Part shown: positions 38,377 through 52,662 of the stretch, piece by piece
How the letters are laid out: every line of letters starts with the position of its first letter
Position numbering within the stretch: the stretch's first letter is position 1
Assembly: GCF_030848805.1 (NCBI RefSeq)
Contig: NC_092363.1
Span: forward strand, 15,904,600 to 15,968,599
Source: Temnothorax longispinosus
Taxonomy: Eukaryota; Arthropoda; Insecta; Hymenoptera; Formicidae
Length of the DNA stretch: 64,000 bases
Direction: 5' to 3'
Notes under the pieces: model-generated
Database searches by the model: none
What the model saw: only the letters and a program-made list of their open reading frames with translations
Told to the model about the DNA's origin: nothing
Translations under genes and position numbers: made by a program

Positions 38377-41221
38377 CTTCGCGCTCGCTCGGACTTCTCC
38401 TGCTTGCATTCCCCTTCTTCCTGCCGCGACTAGCATGGACTTCGGTCATCGAGTGGGGTCTACGATCACTTGACCGATTAAGGACCAAAGCGGAGGGCTT
38501 CGATTCGAGTAGTCGCTCCGTTACGCGGGGGTCGTGAGTGGATTGACGTAATTGAGGAGAAAACACGATGCAAACCGTCATTTCGCGGCAGAGTCGAGTA
38601 AAGCTCGCATTTCCCCCTCTCCTCCCTCCGCGAGCGTTTTGACCTGCGATTAATCAACTTTCGGCTTACCCTTGGTCGAATAACTTTTCGTGCATATGGT
38701 GATTCCGTTCGACCCAAAAAATCACGTTCGCACTCGTGCTCACCAAACATTTACCCATAAACCGTTTGCAATTTTATTCTAAAATGACCAATTACATTTC
38801 AACTTTTAAATAAAAATATACCTATATAAGGCAGCTAATTAAAGATTGTGATAGACATATAATTTCAATTTTCTCGAAAACAAAAATATTTTAATGATAT
38901 GCGTGCCATAATGTTTGCTATTATTTATTTTTCTTGTTCTTTGACAAGTATCATTATATAAATTGATATTATCTCGCGCGCCACGGCGCGCGGCGAGCCA
39001 TAACTGAGATTGCAACGCGTAAGGAGATTCGTCGAGAAGCTCTCAAGCGTGAAACGTTTTCGGTATTGCATATTAATACGTATAAAAATAAAAGTAAAGA
39101 TCATCGGATACTTGTCAGTTCGATGCGAGTTCAAAGTTTAGGGAAACTGTTCCTCAACCGCTACTGATGACGCTGTCAGCTTCCGGCTTGATCCTACTGC
39201 CTTCGCGTCGGCGAATAGCGGGGATTTCCTCGCGAATGAGAGACCGAGGAGTGACTGCGGCACCGAGCGGCCGGTTAGATCGCTTCCTTTCGTTTTTACT
39301 CACTCGGGATTAAACAAAAGCCAAAGCTCCTTAAACTGCGGTAGCGGCTAAGCTGGATACATGCGAGGGTCCCACGAAGCGGCCTGCGCCAGCTCTCGCT
39401 CTTTTGTTCGACCCCGTGATCCTCTTTGCTCTTCGCGAACTGCCACGTAACAACTCTCTCGATACGACACAAGACTGGACCGGAACCTATGTTTAGCTTA
39501 TTTGGCGAGCGCATTAGTCGAGTACAACCGACGTTTCGAGAATTTCCGAGGCGATTCGGAGAATGAGAAACTCCGACTCATCAAATGTTGCATTATTCAA
39601 ATTTTATTCGTTTATAAAATTGTTGTCTTTCTATTTCTTTCGTTTACAGATTTTTTTAATGATTCATGAAAGAAATTCTTCATTGTCGAGATATCGATTT
39701 TGTGTTACAAGCAATAAAGATTCTAAAAATTTTTGCGAGTAAAATTTTAGAACGCGACACAATCTAACGCAATTGTTTAAAGATGACGAATAGATATTAA
39801 AAAACAAATAAAATGTAACGTTTAACTTAACATACTGTATAAAATTAAACCACTTTGCGAGCAGAAATCAACTAATCGATATATGTATCATAAAAGAAAA
39901 TATGCAAATGTTATGATCAGATCAGCTTGCTGGATGTCCAGCCAATTCGCTTACCCTAGAAGAACAGGGGGATATTTTTCTCCTAATATGAATTCCGTCG
40001 GCTCCACAGCCGTGAATCACTCTGATATCTCTGTCTCTTAGCATCGGCTATGAATACAATATCGAATGGTAAGAAGCGGGGATGGCTGTGCCGGATGGGA
40101 TAAAGTCAGAATTGGCGATAAAAACGCCAAGGCGAAACAGCCTTCGACGCTTTCGTTCGTTTCCTGCCATATCCGAGAGATATCCATATTTTTAATCTCC
40201 GTTGCAACAACTATTTTAACGTGCTAATCTCGCGTTGTGGCGATACGTAAAGGAACGTGCAGTTTTATCACAACGCAAACGCTAGCGAAGAATAAAAAAT
40301 ATAAATTATCCTGAGAGATTGATCGCCGGTCATTCCGTCTTGGTTCTCGCGAACCGTCGGCCAAAAACTCGTGTGGGAAAATTCAAGTCGCGCGGAGCAC
40401 GTCGCGAATTCTCGAGGCTCTTTCCATCCCCTTCTCCCTCTATGCGACAAGACGAAAAGTTCTTCTCCCGAAGCAGCCAGCGGGAGAGATCGAGATCGGG
40501 ATCGGGATCAGTTACGGGGTAAGGTCGAAGAAGGACTGATCCTGTATTTGAATACGGGACTCTCGGAGGACTACATGCATTTTAACTACCGGCCAGATGC
40601 CGTGGCTCTCACGCTGTCCCGTCGCCCAGGCATCGTCAAGTTTCTAAACTATCGTTACTCGGGCCAAGGATGTGGGGCCTTGAATCCTAAAGACAGCCTC
40701 CACTTTGAACTCCTGGCTATACTCAACACGAAAGCGATTCCCGTTAGAAGCTCGTCAAATAATAAGAAACCATCTCCATTGAGAATTTTTTTGGCTAATT
40801 TAAATCAGAAATTACATTCTAGTTTTAAGTTTGCATTATGTTTGTTTTAAAAAATTATTAAATTGGCAGCACCGCAAATGATTAAGAAGAATTAAGCATT
40901 AACGATAATTCAAACAACAATAAAGCATTAAGCAATATTTTCAGTAGATATTTTTTTGGAGACAAATTCATCAGCAGTGCGTTATTATTATATTAAAATT
41001 ACGAATATAATTTTCATGATTTAAACACGATCTACGATTATAGAGTGGACGATTCGTTTGATCCTATATGTAGATGTCGATAAAGCGGGCCGACGAAGCG
41101 GGTGTTCCACAGACACGGGGCTTGCGAGGCATCTTATCTAGCGCCCGTTGCGAACATGAACGGCGAGAGGATAGCGTAGATTCTAAGAGAGACAAAGTGG
41201 AAAAGGGATAGAAAGAGAAAA

Positions 41222-41253
41222 GGAGAGAGAGAGAGAGATAGAGAGAGAGAGAG
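41222..41253. repeat. (GA)n microsatellite
   Basis: A GA run with one GATA interruption, next to the 41.3-41.7 kb GC island. Confidence 0.95.
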
Positions 41254-44200
41254 CGCATGCGAGAAGGCGAGAGGGACGAGAGGTTGAGTGACGGTGCTCG
41301 AAGGAGAAGGAGTAAGAGACGAGTCGGGGTGGAATGTGGGGTGGGGGTTGGTGTTGTAGCCGAGTGGGTACCACCAGAGGTGGGTCTGGTTGGCCGCGGC
41401 GTCGGCGGCGGCGGCGTCGGCTGTCTTGGACAAAATCAATACTGTGGCCACCCATCCCTCGACACCCCTTTGCCTCATCCCTAACCCTCCTCCCCCTTCC
41501 TACTAATCCCCCCCACCTCCCCCTCCCCCTCCGATCCCATCTAAGGCTGTGGGGCAAGTCGGAGGTAGAGGCGGAGGTGGCGGACGCAGGGTAGTGTGGG
41601 CTGGCTGCAGATGCCGCGTAATTACCACCCTCAAGACACGTGTGGCGCTCGCGCATCCAACCACCCCCTATCCCCGCCGGTCGACGCTATCCGACCAGCA
41701 CATTGGTGTGTCGGCAATACCGAGGCTGCTGATGGTAGTGGATATCGTTTCTCGGTAGAGATACTCAGGAATCTCTTTATTAAAAGTATAACTTCTGATA
41801 TCTATCCCCATCGGCATTGATCACGGATTTCACTTTTCCTTGAACCTTATAAATTTTCGCATTACTGTTGCACGAACCTCGGAAAAGGTAGCGTGCTACA
41901 ATGTGTTCCTGATGATTATTTCGTAATACTCACATTAATTTTATTTTCACCTCTTTTAATATACGTAACGTATTTGATATTGTTAGACAAGCTTACTCGT
42001 GCTTGCTTTTATCTACAATGTGTTATTTTATTTTATACTTGATTTTTTTTCTTAATAAAAATATCATGTGCCGTTAATATTTGATATTCTTATAATCCGC
42101 AACACAATCCTTATCAATTACGCTAATATGTAAAAAATTGTCAATTAAACCTAGGTTATAATTGAGGTAATCACATGCGACGAAAAATCGTGAAATCGCG
42201 GACTCCAGTTGGTATTCCCATCCCACCAGCGCTCCCTAATAAATTAGCATTCTCGTTCTAACAAGGTCCAGACTTCATCCCTCAGGGGGCTGCGTCGAGG
42301 ACTATCTACAACATACCACCCTTGCCGGACATTGCGAGCATAGCTCTTGCCAGACCCTCCCCCGCCCCTATTCCGCGGCACGCCAGGGCGGAAACTACCC
42401 TTATTAATATTATAAGACAAACCAGGAGAACACCAGGGCGCGGAAGAGAGAGATGCGCCCGTATGTAAATAACCAGGATATTTGTACGAACTGGCTGGCT
42501 CTCTGGACTCTGGAGAACTCGGACTTTAATTGCGTTTGTAACATCTTGATTTTCAGACCATTTTAACCAGGAATATCTGATCGTTGTATTTGATGATTCA
42601 ACGAGCTCAAATTCTCATAAAGATTCATAAATTCTAACTGATTAAAAATAATTCTGTATGGGATATAGATGGCAATAAGCAAACGCACATATGTCTTTGT
42701 CACAATAAAATACATTGATAACATTTTCTAAAAGATCTAGAGTAAATATTCTAGAAGATCGACGGAGTTTCAAGGAGTTTCGATTAGCAGAATTATTATA
42801 GATATAAAATGTCAAAGATAAATTTGAACCGATTAGAAGACATATCTTTGGTAGGCATAATGAGCTATTGATGTGCGCGAGAAAGGGTTACCCACGTGAC
42901 GTGATACGCGGTCCTCAGCCCCTAAATCAAGCAAACAACCCCCAAAAACACGAGAACCAAGCAGTTACGCAGCTGGTTGGTCATTTGCGGTTCCGACAAT
43001 GTCCAGAATTACGATGTCTCTGATTTTTCGGTCATTCAGCAATACTGCCTCTTTCTGTATCTACTCGCGAGCGTTATGACATTGAATATAATATTTATAC
43101 GAAGTTTTTGTCAAATTATACAAAATTTATTTGAACGAATAAATTGCTTGATTATTTGATATTGCATTTATATAACGTTACGATAAGTAGAAATGCTCAT
43201 ATATAGAAATAGATAGATATATTGATCTATAATAACGCAAATCTCGTGTCAAAACCAATCGGAAGCTTCGAATACGTGCTTACTTAAAACGAAACCAGCG
43301 CACGTATTCGACTAATCATACCGCCATTTCCTTTAATATCCGTAGGTGGCCACCCTATCGAAATCCGTACCCAGCGACCTACAGTACTCTCGCGAGTCTT
43401 AGGAACTTCCGGCGGGTTCATGCCACCGGCAGGCGTCTCGCATCCGGCGTCTAAATGTTTGAACCTTGCGTACGAAGGGTAAAAACGGCAGCAAAAATAC
43501 TTACGCACAAAGCTTTATTTTAACACAGAATCATAATTCTCCATATTCCAATTCAAAAAGTTTATAAAGTATTCAACCATTGAAAATATATATTGAACAA
43601 TGCTTTCTGATATTAATATATTATAATTATATTATAATATAACTTATATTTTACATTAAAGAATCTATTATTATTTGCACAATCAAGAAATGTTAAATAA
43701 TTTTATATCTTGTACTTTTATTATAATAAATATACCATTTATAGCGTTTAATAAATGAAAAATGTCAGTAATATATATAATACAATGCCGCACAACTCGG
43801 CAAATTTATAAAATTAAAACGACATTAAAAATGTGTTTTAAGCATTAAATTGCAAAAGAATTGTAAATTTATCTTTTTCTACTAGATAATTTGTTATTCG
43901 ACAATCGACACGATGCAAAAACTATATTCGGTTATCTGGCGACTACCAGACACCATTATATCATTGTCGTTATATAAGAGAGCAATAGGCTTTTTATTCG
44001 CTTAACACGATCCACGCACTAGCGTCCAGCATAGGCTAGGTATCGATAGTCCGAGCATGCTCTAATGACGTGCGTGTGCTGTGAGAGATTTGGCCAATGA
44101 AGAGAGAAGGAACGAAAGGGTGCATGGCGCCGTAGATTTAAGCCAAAAAAGGTCCAGAAGGAAACGCGGGATGTCCTTTCGTTTCAACTAAACCATTGCA

Positions 44201-45717
44201 ACAATTCCCACAAATTCCCGTATTGCTTCAATTTCATATTTGTTATTTATTTAAAATGTTTTAAAGTCTATCGCACAAAACAATTAATCACAGTAATGTC
44301 GCGAAATTACGGATAATACTATGACAGTCAAAAACACATTCTATTCCATATCTAAGAAATAAAAGTCGAATAGGACGCTATATAAAACAAGAAAGAAGTA
44401 AATTTTTTTAGACAATTTCGCAAGCACGCTCTACGCGTCCTCTAGTTGTACGATCTAGCGCGAGCTTTATAGCTCCGGGTTTCCAATAAACCGCTACCAC
44501 CCTTCTTTTTTATCCATTCGCCCTCATCCACCCCCGCCCACGTTCCCGTTTTCTCTTACACGGGGTTTAACATCGATCCCGGGCACGCATTTCCAATCTA
44601 ACGAGCGCATCTACACGTCTAAACGGCCCCATCAAACCGAAACAAATCTTCCTTGGAATCCTTGCCCGGTGATCTCCTACCGCCCGAACTAACGGAGAGA
44701 CACAAAAGCGAAAACCAGCTACAGCGAAACCTAGGACGATCTCCGCGGATGGAGTAGCGGCATAAAGGGAGCCAAGAGAAGGGGGGGCAGTGGCGGATGG
44801 TGGCGGGTTCGTGTGTATAGTTTCTCTCGGGGGTTGAAAATGTGACGACGACCCGGCCGCCCGAGATATTAAACTATAAATCCTTATCCCGCTTCGCGCG
44901 GACCGCCAGAACCCTCCGACTCCGTGTGCACGTCGAGGATCTTGTCCTCTGTCGCAGGATTCGCGTTATGCTGGATTCACGCGCCCTTTGTCCGCTCACC
45001 ACGGTCTCCTTCCGACTACCGAACCGCGGTAACGAACTGATGCTTATATGAGCAGACTGGATTTATGTTACGCGCGGCTGTTTCATTTTATAAAAATCAA
45101 TTAGGTATCAATTAGGTTAATCTATCTAAAACTCGCACAATTGTTTATTCTTTACAGTTTCGATCACATTTATTTATTATTTAATAATTATAATACCATT
45201 TTCTTAAATACCAAAAAAAAAATCAACTAATTTTATAATTTTCTTTAATTGCGTATATACCTAATAGCGTATAATAATAACATAAATAAATACGCGCACA
45301 TGCACAATTTTGAGATATATTATCTGCGTATATATACTGAAAAGAGAAGACGCGAACGAACAAAGATGAGAAAATATAGCGGCCTTCCCCGCGAACGAGT
45401 TAACCCTTCCCATTGAACGCCGTTTTCACGCCGTGCGTATCTGAACGCTCACCCCATAACAAGGGTCTTTCTCTTTGTGGAGCAAAGTCGATGAGGTCGT
45501 CAGGTCGGACCTCTTCCGACTTCCTCCTTCCTTCTACGTCGAGTCGTCTCCCTAGCCAAGGTGTATCGTTACTTCATGGTGCTTTGAGTCAGTGGCAAGG
45601 AGTTGGAGGAGGTCGTACGGGTTGGCGGAGACGTAAGAGGGGTTGCTCTTAGCCGCGTTAATGCCTTGAGAGGGGAGCGTTAATTAATAATTGCAGGAGG
45701 GTGCCACCAGTCCCTCG

Positions 45718-45750
45718 AGGGAGAGAAAGAGAGAGAGAGAGAAAGAGACG
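45718..45750. repeat. (GA)n microsatellite
   Basis: A GA-rich run with AAAG interruptions inside a longer purine-rich stretch extending to about 45800. Confidence 0.93.
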
Positions 45751-48434
45751 GGTGAGAGAAAGGAGAAGGGAGAAGAGAAAGAGGAAGACCGAGAGGTGAG
45801 AGCCAGAGGACCATACGTGCAGCTAACAGCAAGTAGAGATCATCGATCGTCGTCAACAAAGTACGTTCACCTTTCTTTTCTCGAGTCGCGTCTTTATCTC
45901 GTTACAAAGTGCATCCATCGGTTGGCGCGAAAGGCTCGCCGATAATTCGGAGCAAAGTGCATTCACCCGCGCTATCGCGTTCTTGCCTTACCCTTGCAAT
46001 CTCGATAAATTGCATTTTTCAAATTAGCAGAAAATGTAAGTATACTTTGATTTGCAAACGATATTTTCATTTTCAGATTGAAAACAATAATCGTGATAAT
46101 AATCTTTAAAAAAGCGAAGCTCTTAAGATAAAGAAATGCTAATTTTATCAAGACTCGTTTGTATCTTTTCTACCTTAGTAATTATAAGATCATTAAAGAC
46201 TGATTAGATTCAATTCATAGAATGTTTTGAGATTTTGTGGTACCGATAGAAAGTATCGATAGAAGGTGGATACCGATGGGATACCTACTCTGTCGTTTAT
46301 ACGCAAAAGGGTTTTGCCCTTTCGGCGAGTCTAGAATCTAGTGTCGCGAGGTTTGAGGGACCGAAAATCCAAAGGAGGAGGGAAAGAGGAAAGAGGGGGT
46401 CTAGAAAGGACGGGGTTAGCTGTCAGAGAGATAAATCGGTCCCGGCTTAATTAAATCTTCTTCCGTGCTACCCGCCCGGGCCAGTGCCTGCTGCCGGACA
46501 CCATCCTCGGAGGGTCGAATTGTTTCGAGGATATCAACCCTGATTTAGGGCCACGCGTATTCCCCAAGTACACCGCGAGTACTGCCTAACCAGTCTGATC
46601 TTTCAGTATTTTGCGGATCCGCGTTATTCTCTTCGACGAAATGTCGCGCCCATCAACTTAATCGCCAACATCGCTCGTACTTAAAGGTATTTCATAAATA
46701 TTAATATTAGTTTGAGTTAGACTGATCTTATATTAATTTCTTATACTATTAATATCGTAAGTGTTACTTATTCTCAATAGTTTATTCCCCCCCCAGTAGC
46801 AATATCTATATAATAAATAAACTTGAATACTATATACGAATAAAATATAATTACGATCCTTAATGACATTGTAGATTGTATATAATATTAAAGCAACGAA
46901 TTCTATTATATCGTTAATTTATACGAATTTCAAATAAATAATTTCGCGATAAATTTAATCTTTCTTATTCCGTTCTCGTGTGTGTATTCAACGAAAAACT
47001 CGTTTCATATTCGGATTAATAGATTATTTTCCGCAAGACTTTCATCTTGCTAAATTATTAGATCTGGTCTATAGTCGGCATAATCTACGTCTAATACTAC
47101 GTCTAAAATGATAAGACACGGAAAGCCCTAATTCGCCGACAGACGTCTCAATAATGTGTTGATTTCGCTCGTTCGTAGGCTAGGCCTCGCAGAAGGCAAG
47201 CAGCCGAGGCAGTCCTCCGACTGCATCTATATTCTCGCTATCTCGGCAATCGCGAGTTACAGAGGTCGGTGAAGCGAATGTGTCGGAGAGAAATCCGGAT
47301 AGACGGACGCGGGAAGCATGTCTAGGAGAGAAAAGGACGGAGAACACGAGAGTATATCGGAAAGAGGAAGACCGCGAGGGAGCGTGAGGCCAAGTCGGAA
47401 AGAGAGAGAATAGGAAACGGAGTGGAGAAGGTGAGGAGGTGAGCCGAGGGTGGCTGTACGTCGATAGAGCGGCGCGCCACGGAGGCCAAGATACGACACC
47501 GCCGCCACCGCCAGCAGACCCGTAAAGGGGCGGGGGTTCTCTCTCTCTCCGAATGGGTGGCGAGGGGTTAACGGGGCAGCTTGCCTCACCAGGGTAGAGA
47601 CGACACAGGAAAAGCGGGGTTTCGTGTGAGGTGGGGGCAGAGACGCAACCTCGCTCCTTCGCAAGAAGTACGACGGAGACACTCGGCAAGGTCTTCCTCC
47701 TTCCTCGCTTCGTCGCCTCCTTTTTGCACAGGCGGCGCAGATGTTACACCGACGGACGTGGATAAGAGTGCGTCGACTGCCTTTTCGGTACAGGATAGAC
47801 GGAATTTTTAATCGGCCTTCTACCGTCCGATCTTCTTCTGCCCTTGCCATTCCGTTGCCGTTATCGCTGACCGAGAAAAACTCGGTTCGAGACGGCATTA
47901 ACGTTACACTTTTCACCCACGGATTTTCGGCCGTCCAATTAATATCAGACGAGAATACGCGCAGAAACGATATCAAATATGAAACACTTTTCGTAGAACC
48001 TATACGCTGCAAGATTGTTTTATGTTAAACAGATAATGATAAAATCGTAAGTTGGTTCGACAACAACTTGAAATGATATCCATGTTTAATCTATATACAT
48101 CCAACATAGAGAGACAATCTTCCTTTTATCTTTATCTTTATAATATTTAACAAGATAGTTTAGTTACCAAACTTCTACGTATATATCTTATTCATTTGCA
48201 AATATTCTTCTGTTATCGCATTAAATGGAAGTTCTATAAAAGGATCTGCCTTTTTTTTTATGAAAAATGCATATGACACATAATATACTCTCGCATGGAC
48301 AGGTGTGCGTAGAATTACGCGCTGGTGGCTATATATGCGTCGCGTATGTCGCAGATGGAGTCGGGTAAGCGGGTGAGTATCGGTATTCGGTTAATTATGG
48401 TCCCCCATCGGGCCTGCATGAATTCTTGACGCGG

Positions 48435-48452
48435 GGGGTGTTGCAACACCCC
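48435..48452. repeat. 18-bp perfect palindrome
   Basis: GGGGTGTTGCAACACCCC is its own reverse complement and sits in a short GC-rich patch. Its symmetry would suit a dimeric DNA-binding protein. Confidence 0.95.
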
Positions 48453-51400
48453 GTGCCATGCGCGCCTGTCATATCCCCAGCAGCATTACTGCCAACGTCA
48501 CGCGCCGATCGGTACGATAGGATCGTACGCTGACGCGATCAACCTAATGTAGGATAACGCCCTTTCCTCCATGATATATGTATATATGTATATGTACATA
48601 TATATATTATATATAGTGACTGCTGTGTGTACCTGCGAATGATAAACCTCTGGCAATCAGCTTAAAAATAAACGGAGATAACCAATCGTTTCTCATTACT
48701 ATTCAATAGCAAATATCGAAGAACCAGTAATTGCCAGTTATCTATCCATAAATAATTAAATTCAGACATGCGAGAGACGTCAAAGGATGTAAAAAGAAAA
48801 AACAAAAACGTAATTCAAATATTAGAATACAAAATACTGCACATTTTAATTAAGATATTTTAACGTTTAACGATATTTATCATGTCTGACTTCTGACACT
48901 GAGGCCAGATATGAGCTCATCCGTTGAGGCGGTTTTCGTGAAAAATATTGCTCGTTTTACAGGCGGTAGAAGCCGAGCCACGTCGGAGTGGGGGGGTTGT
49001 ATTTAATTAAACCTCCAGGGGCTGCCTGATCGAGCATCAATACCCAGCGGTTCTCAGATCTTTCGAAAAAGCCAAACATTTAATAATCTGCACATCTGTA
49101 CAAGTCAACTATGCTATCTCAAAAGAAGATGCAAGTGTATATAATAAAGATAAAAAATAATTATATATAGTACACAATTATATACATAATTTTGTAATTA
49201 TCAACTTTAAAAAAATCTCCCAATATTTCTTTCTTGGTAAAAGAAATCTCACAAAATTTCTTTTATGGTAAAATGTCAAGGAGAGCTCTCTCTGTAACAA
49301 AGACACATATTTGCGCTTGCTGTAATTACATAATCTAATCAATTGACAGCTGGAAGCAATATTTTGCACAGTATAAATTAGGAACAGGATCGATCGGCGA
49401 TGTGTATGCGAGAAACTCGACTGCCGAGTAAGCAGATTGTTTCTTGCAGCAAGAACGTATCTAAAGCATAGAAAGTCTACGGATGCAGCTGCAGCAAGAA
49501 AATTAATTGCATCGAGCTGCTGCGGCTGCGAATTACGGCTGATGTAAACCAATTTTCTCGGAACATTTATACAACAGAGATTTGTTTCAAGTTGGCGCAA
49601 AAGCGACAAAATTTCAATAATTACTAAAAATTGCGATTAAAATTTACAAAAAAAAAATACACATTTTTTATGTAATTTTGTGAAAAGTAATTTTAAAACG
49701 TACGTATCTCTGAAAAACTTTTTTGTAATACATTAACGCGAAAAAAGCGTTTCAAAATTGAGTCGCCAAAATTTGCTCTCCCTTGCGATAACTCTTATCG
49801 GGATTCGTCTGGATTAATCGGATGGCCGCGTGTAGCATTCGGGATGAGAACCGAGTAGGAAAATCCCTGTCGGCGGGATGTACGGAGGCTTGCGAAGCCT
49901 TATTAGTGATTTAGGGTGGGCCGCCCCTTGTATTGGCTCCAAGCGCCCGATCCTGGGAATTAAAAATCGCTAAATTCGGTTACGCAGACGCCGCCCGTCG
50001 TTTTATTTCGCGCAACCCCACGCAATTGCAGCGAAGTCTGGCCAATCAAGTTGAAAAATCCGTCGAATTAAAAAGTCACGTCGTCAAGAAGCGAAGAGAA
50101 ATTATTTTGCCAAATAACAGGAAAGAGATTCCTATGATTTAAAGAAATCCGAATAATAGTCAGTTTCACCGAGAATAAAAAATAGGATTTGTCGTCATCA
50201 TTTAAACAAATAATCGCATCGCACGCACCCTAAAATATAATCGCAAATCGCTTTGCGGATTCATCGATCGACAAAAATCTGCAAAAGTGTCGATTGGACA
50301 GTCCAAAGTTATTTTTTTCGGTTAAGCTCTCGCGGTTAAAATCTGGGATGACTTTCCAGTTAGTTGAATCGAAGCGGCCTGTGGAGGGACGAACGAGGCA
50401 CGTGGGTACAACACCGCGAATTTTATTCGGCTATAGTGGCTGCTTCCGTAGACGCGACGAGAACATTTCCTCCACATTACATTAATTCCATGCATTTAAA
50501 TGGTCATTACCTGCCTTGCAGAACAAACTGCTGTAGCACTGTGCACCGAGCCGCTGCTTTGTGCTGTCTCTTCTCGAAATGTATCGCGCCAATTTTAAGC
50601 AAAACACGACATACATTTCTCCTAAATTTTTCTTTTTATTTCTCCGACATTTCCAAAAAACTGACGGAGATATTATATTGTTCACATATTAAACCTCCTA
50701 ATCGGTTTCATTGTGGTTCATCTCGGTATACGATAATTAAGGATGATGGGGCTTATGAGAACTAGAGATATTGGATGGTCTCGTATTTACACCCTTTAGG
50801 GTATTCGTATTAACCTCCCTTAAAGCACGATGCCCTTGAGTTTGTTGACCAACTAAGTAGAAAGGGGCAAACTTCAGTATCCCTTATGTTTGTAGGAGTA
50901 ATTCGCAGATTACCTAGTACATGGATATTAATTCTATCTTATACTGTAAATAACAGATTGTCATTTATCGAGTCTACCTTTTCAAAATTATAATTAATCT
51001 CATTGTAAGCTATTGCGTATATACTATATATACAAGAAATGATTTCACATTAACTTGAAAATCTCGCATATAGATTATGCGAGACCATGTTGTTGGCACT
51101 TCAATCAGCTCCTTCCTTCGCGTTTCTGCCCTTCGTTACACCGGTCGTCATCGGGAAACTCGAGACGCGATAAAAAGAAAGCGCGAAATTCATGAAGAAT
51201 GGCGATACTCAATCACGCCAAAGACAACCGCCTGGGAGTCTGGCGTCCGAAACAATACGAAACAAACGGCCTCCGGGGGCGGATATTAGTTTTTCGATTT
51301 CTCGAGCCCCAATCGGCGACCCCCTCCCTGTCCCGCTTCTCTTCAGCCCCTTCGGCAACCCGCTCTCTTCCGCCAAGCCCTCGGCGTTATTTTTCTCAGT

Positions 51401-52633
51401 CATATTCCCAACTGCGCATTTATCACTTTTAAACGAGACTGGAGAAGCCGATGGTGCGGGCGCTCTCCTCTTCTTCGGCCGTTCTTCTCCTCTGTCCCTT
51501 TCTTCTTTTTTTTTTGTCACCGGGCGCCGGATGCAAAAAAGAGAGGGCTCTTCGAGAGCCAGCCTGGAGACAAGCTCTCCAGCGACACCTCCAAGGGCCA
51601 TAACTCTGCCACATGGAATTTCCCCTTTCGTGAGGTGGTGGCGGTGGTGGTCGGTGCCTCTGTGTTCTACGCTTCGGCATACAGACACCTCCCTCTCCCC
51701 TCCGTCCTCTTCGACGACGATCGGTAGGTATATCTACGCTCCGGTTTGTTTCGCACTCATGATTCACCGCGTATTTTTTTTTAAGAGTCCACTTCGTTCT
51801 CAAACATATACATCAACAAATTTGATAGCAAATTCAACGAGATACTTATACACGTTTACAATTTATACTCCGATATAAATAAATTGTTCTTCATTCTTCG
51901 GACATCAAGCAATAAATATTTCATGATATCTTAAACAATTTTTGTTTAAGATATGCTAACCATAATATCCGATATATCACTTTGACGATTCTTAATTACA
52001 ATACAAGTCTGTAATTTATATGCTCAATTTTGTGACGTATAAAATCTAAAAGAATTGTGCAATATCACTTTTTATTTCAAGAACGGTTTATCTTAAGAGT
52101 AGTTTTCGGCATTAAATGACGACCAAGGCCCAAGATTCTCGCGTTTAAACCTGCAGCTAGGAAAGCATTCGATTCTATCTCTGTCCACTCTCTTTTGCAC
52201 TCGGCTCGCGTGCACTCTGCCTTATTAAGGGCTGATTCGCCCTCGCCATCGTCTCCTACCGATAGACCTCATCCTCCGGACTGTCCCACAACCGCCGTAC
52301 ATCACCGACACTGGCTCCGGGGGATGAGTTATGCCCCCCTCAAGCGCACGATCCTACCTCGTACCTACCACCTACACCCCAGCAGACTCTGACTATCTCG
52401 CGCTCTCTATCCTCTGTCTGCGAGGTCTGGATACATGCCGCTGTTTTCGATATATATATCAAGATCTGTCTGAGGTTTGCCGGTCGAAGATTTGTTGACC
52501 CTGACTGCCTTACCTTTGCCCACAAGTATTCCAGTGTCTCGGATAAGATTAGGATCGATTCCCCGATTAAGTCTCGCCAATGTAAAGCACGCAGGAAATT
52601 AGCCATCCTCCTGAAATTATTAAAAGTATAAAT

Positions 52634-52662
52634 TAAAAAAAAAAAATATATATATATATATA
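52634..52662. repeat. A-run followed by (TA)n
   Basis: About 13 A residues followed by a TA microsatellite. Confidence 0.95.

Larger units (their letters stand above)
30990..41020. other. Downstream non-coding DNA, first part
   Basis: No supported gene. It contains a (TA)n array at 31259-31335, CT-rich microsatellites at 32241-32275 and 38291-38376, and GC-rich patches at about 32310-32640, 33340-33560 and 36780-37110. The longest open frames (35301-35891, 40371-40850) show no known domain and no exon-like context. Confidence 0.7.

Noticed and set aside
40371..40850. Open frame of 159 codons with a segment that looks protein-like around 40540-40720
   Set aside because: I could not match it to any family, and no splice or start context supports it. 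A protein search would settle it.
43400..43411. TTAGGAACTTCC, resembling the start of miR-276
   Set aside because: The match stops after about ten bases and no foldback is present.
47257..48012. Minus-strand open frame of 251 codons, the longest in the window
   Set aside because: It has no recognisable domain, is low-complexity and Ser/Pro/Arg-rich, lies over a GC-rich island where stops are rare, and overlaps open frames on the other strand.
51192..51878. Plus-strand open frame of 228 codons
   Set aside because: It sits in a GC/pyrimidine-rich island with competing frames on both strands, has no known family, and its tail is plain AT-rich translation.
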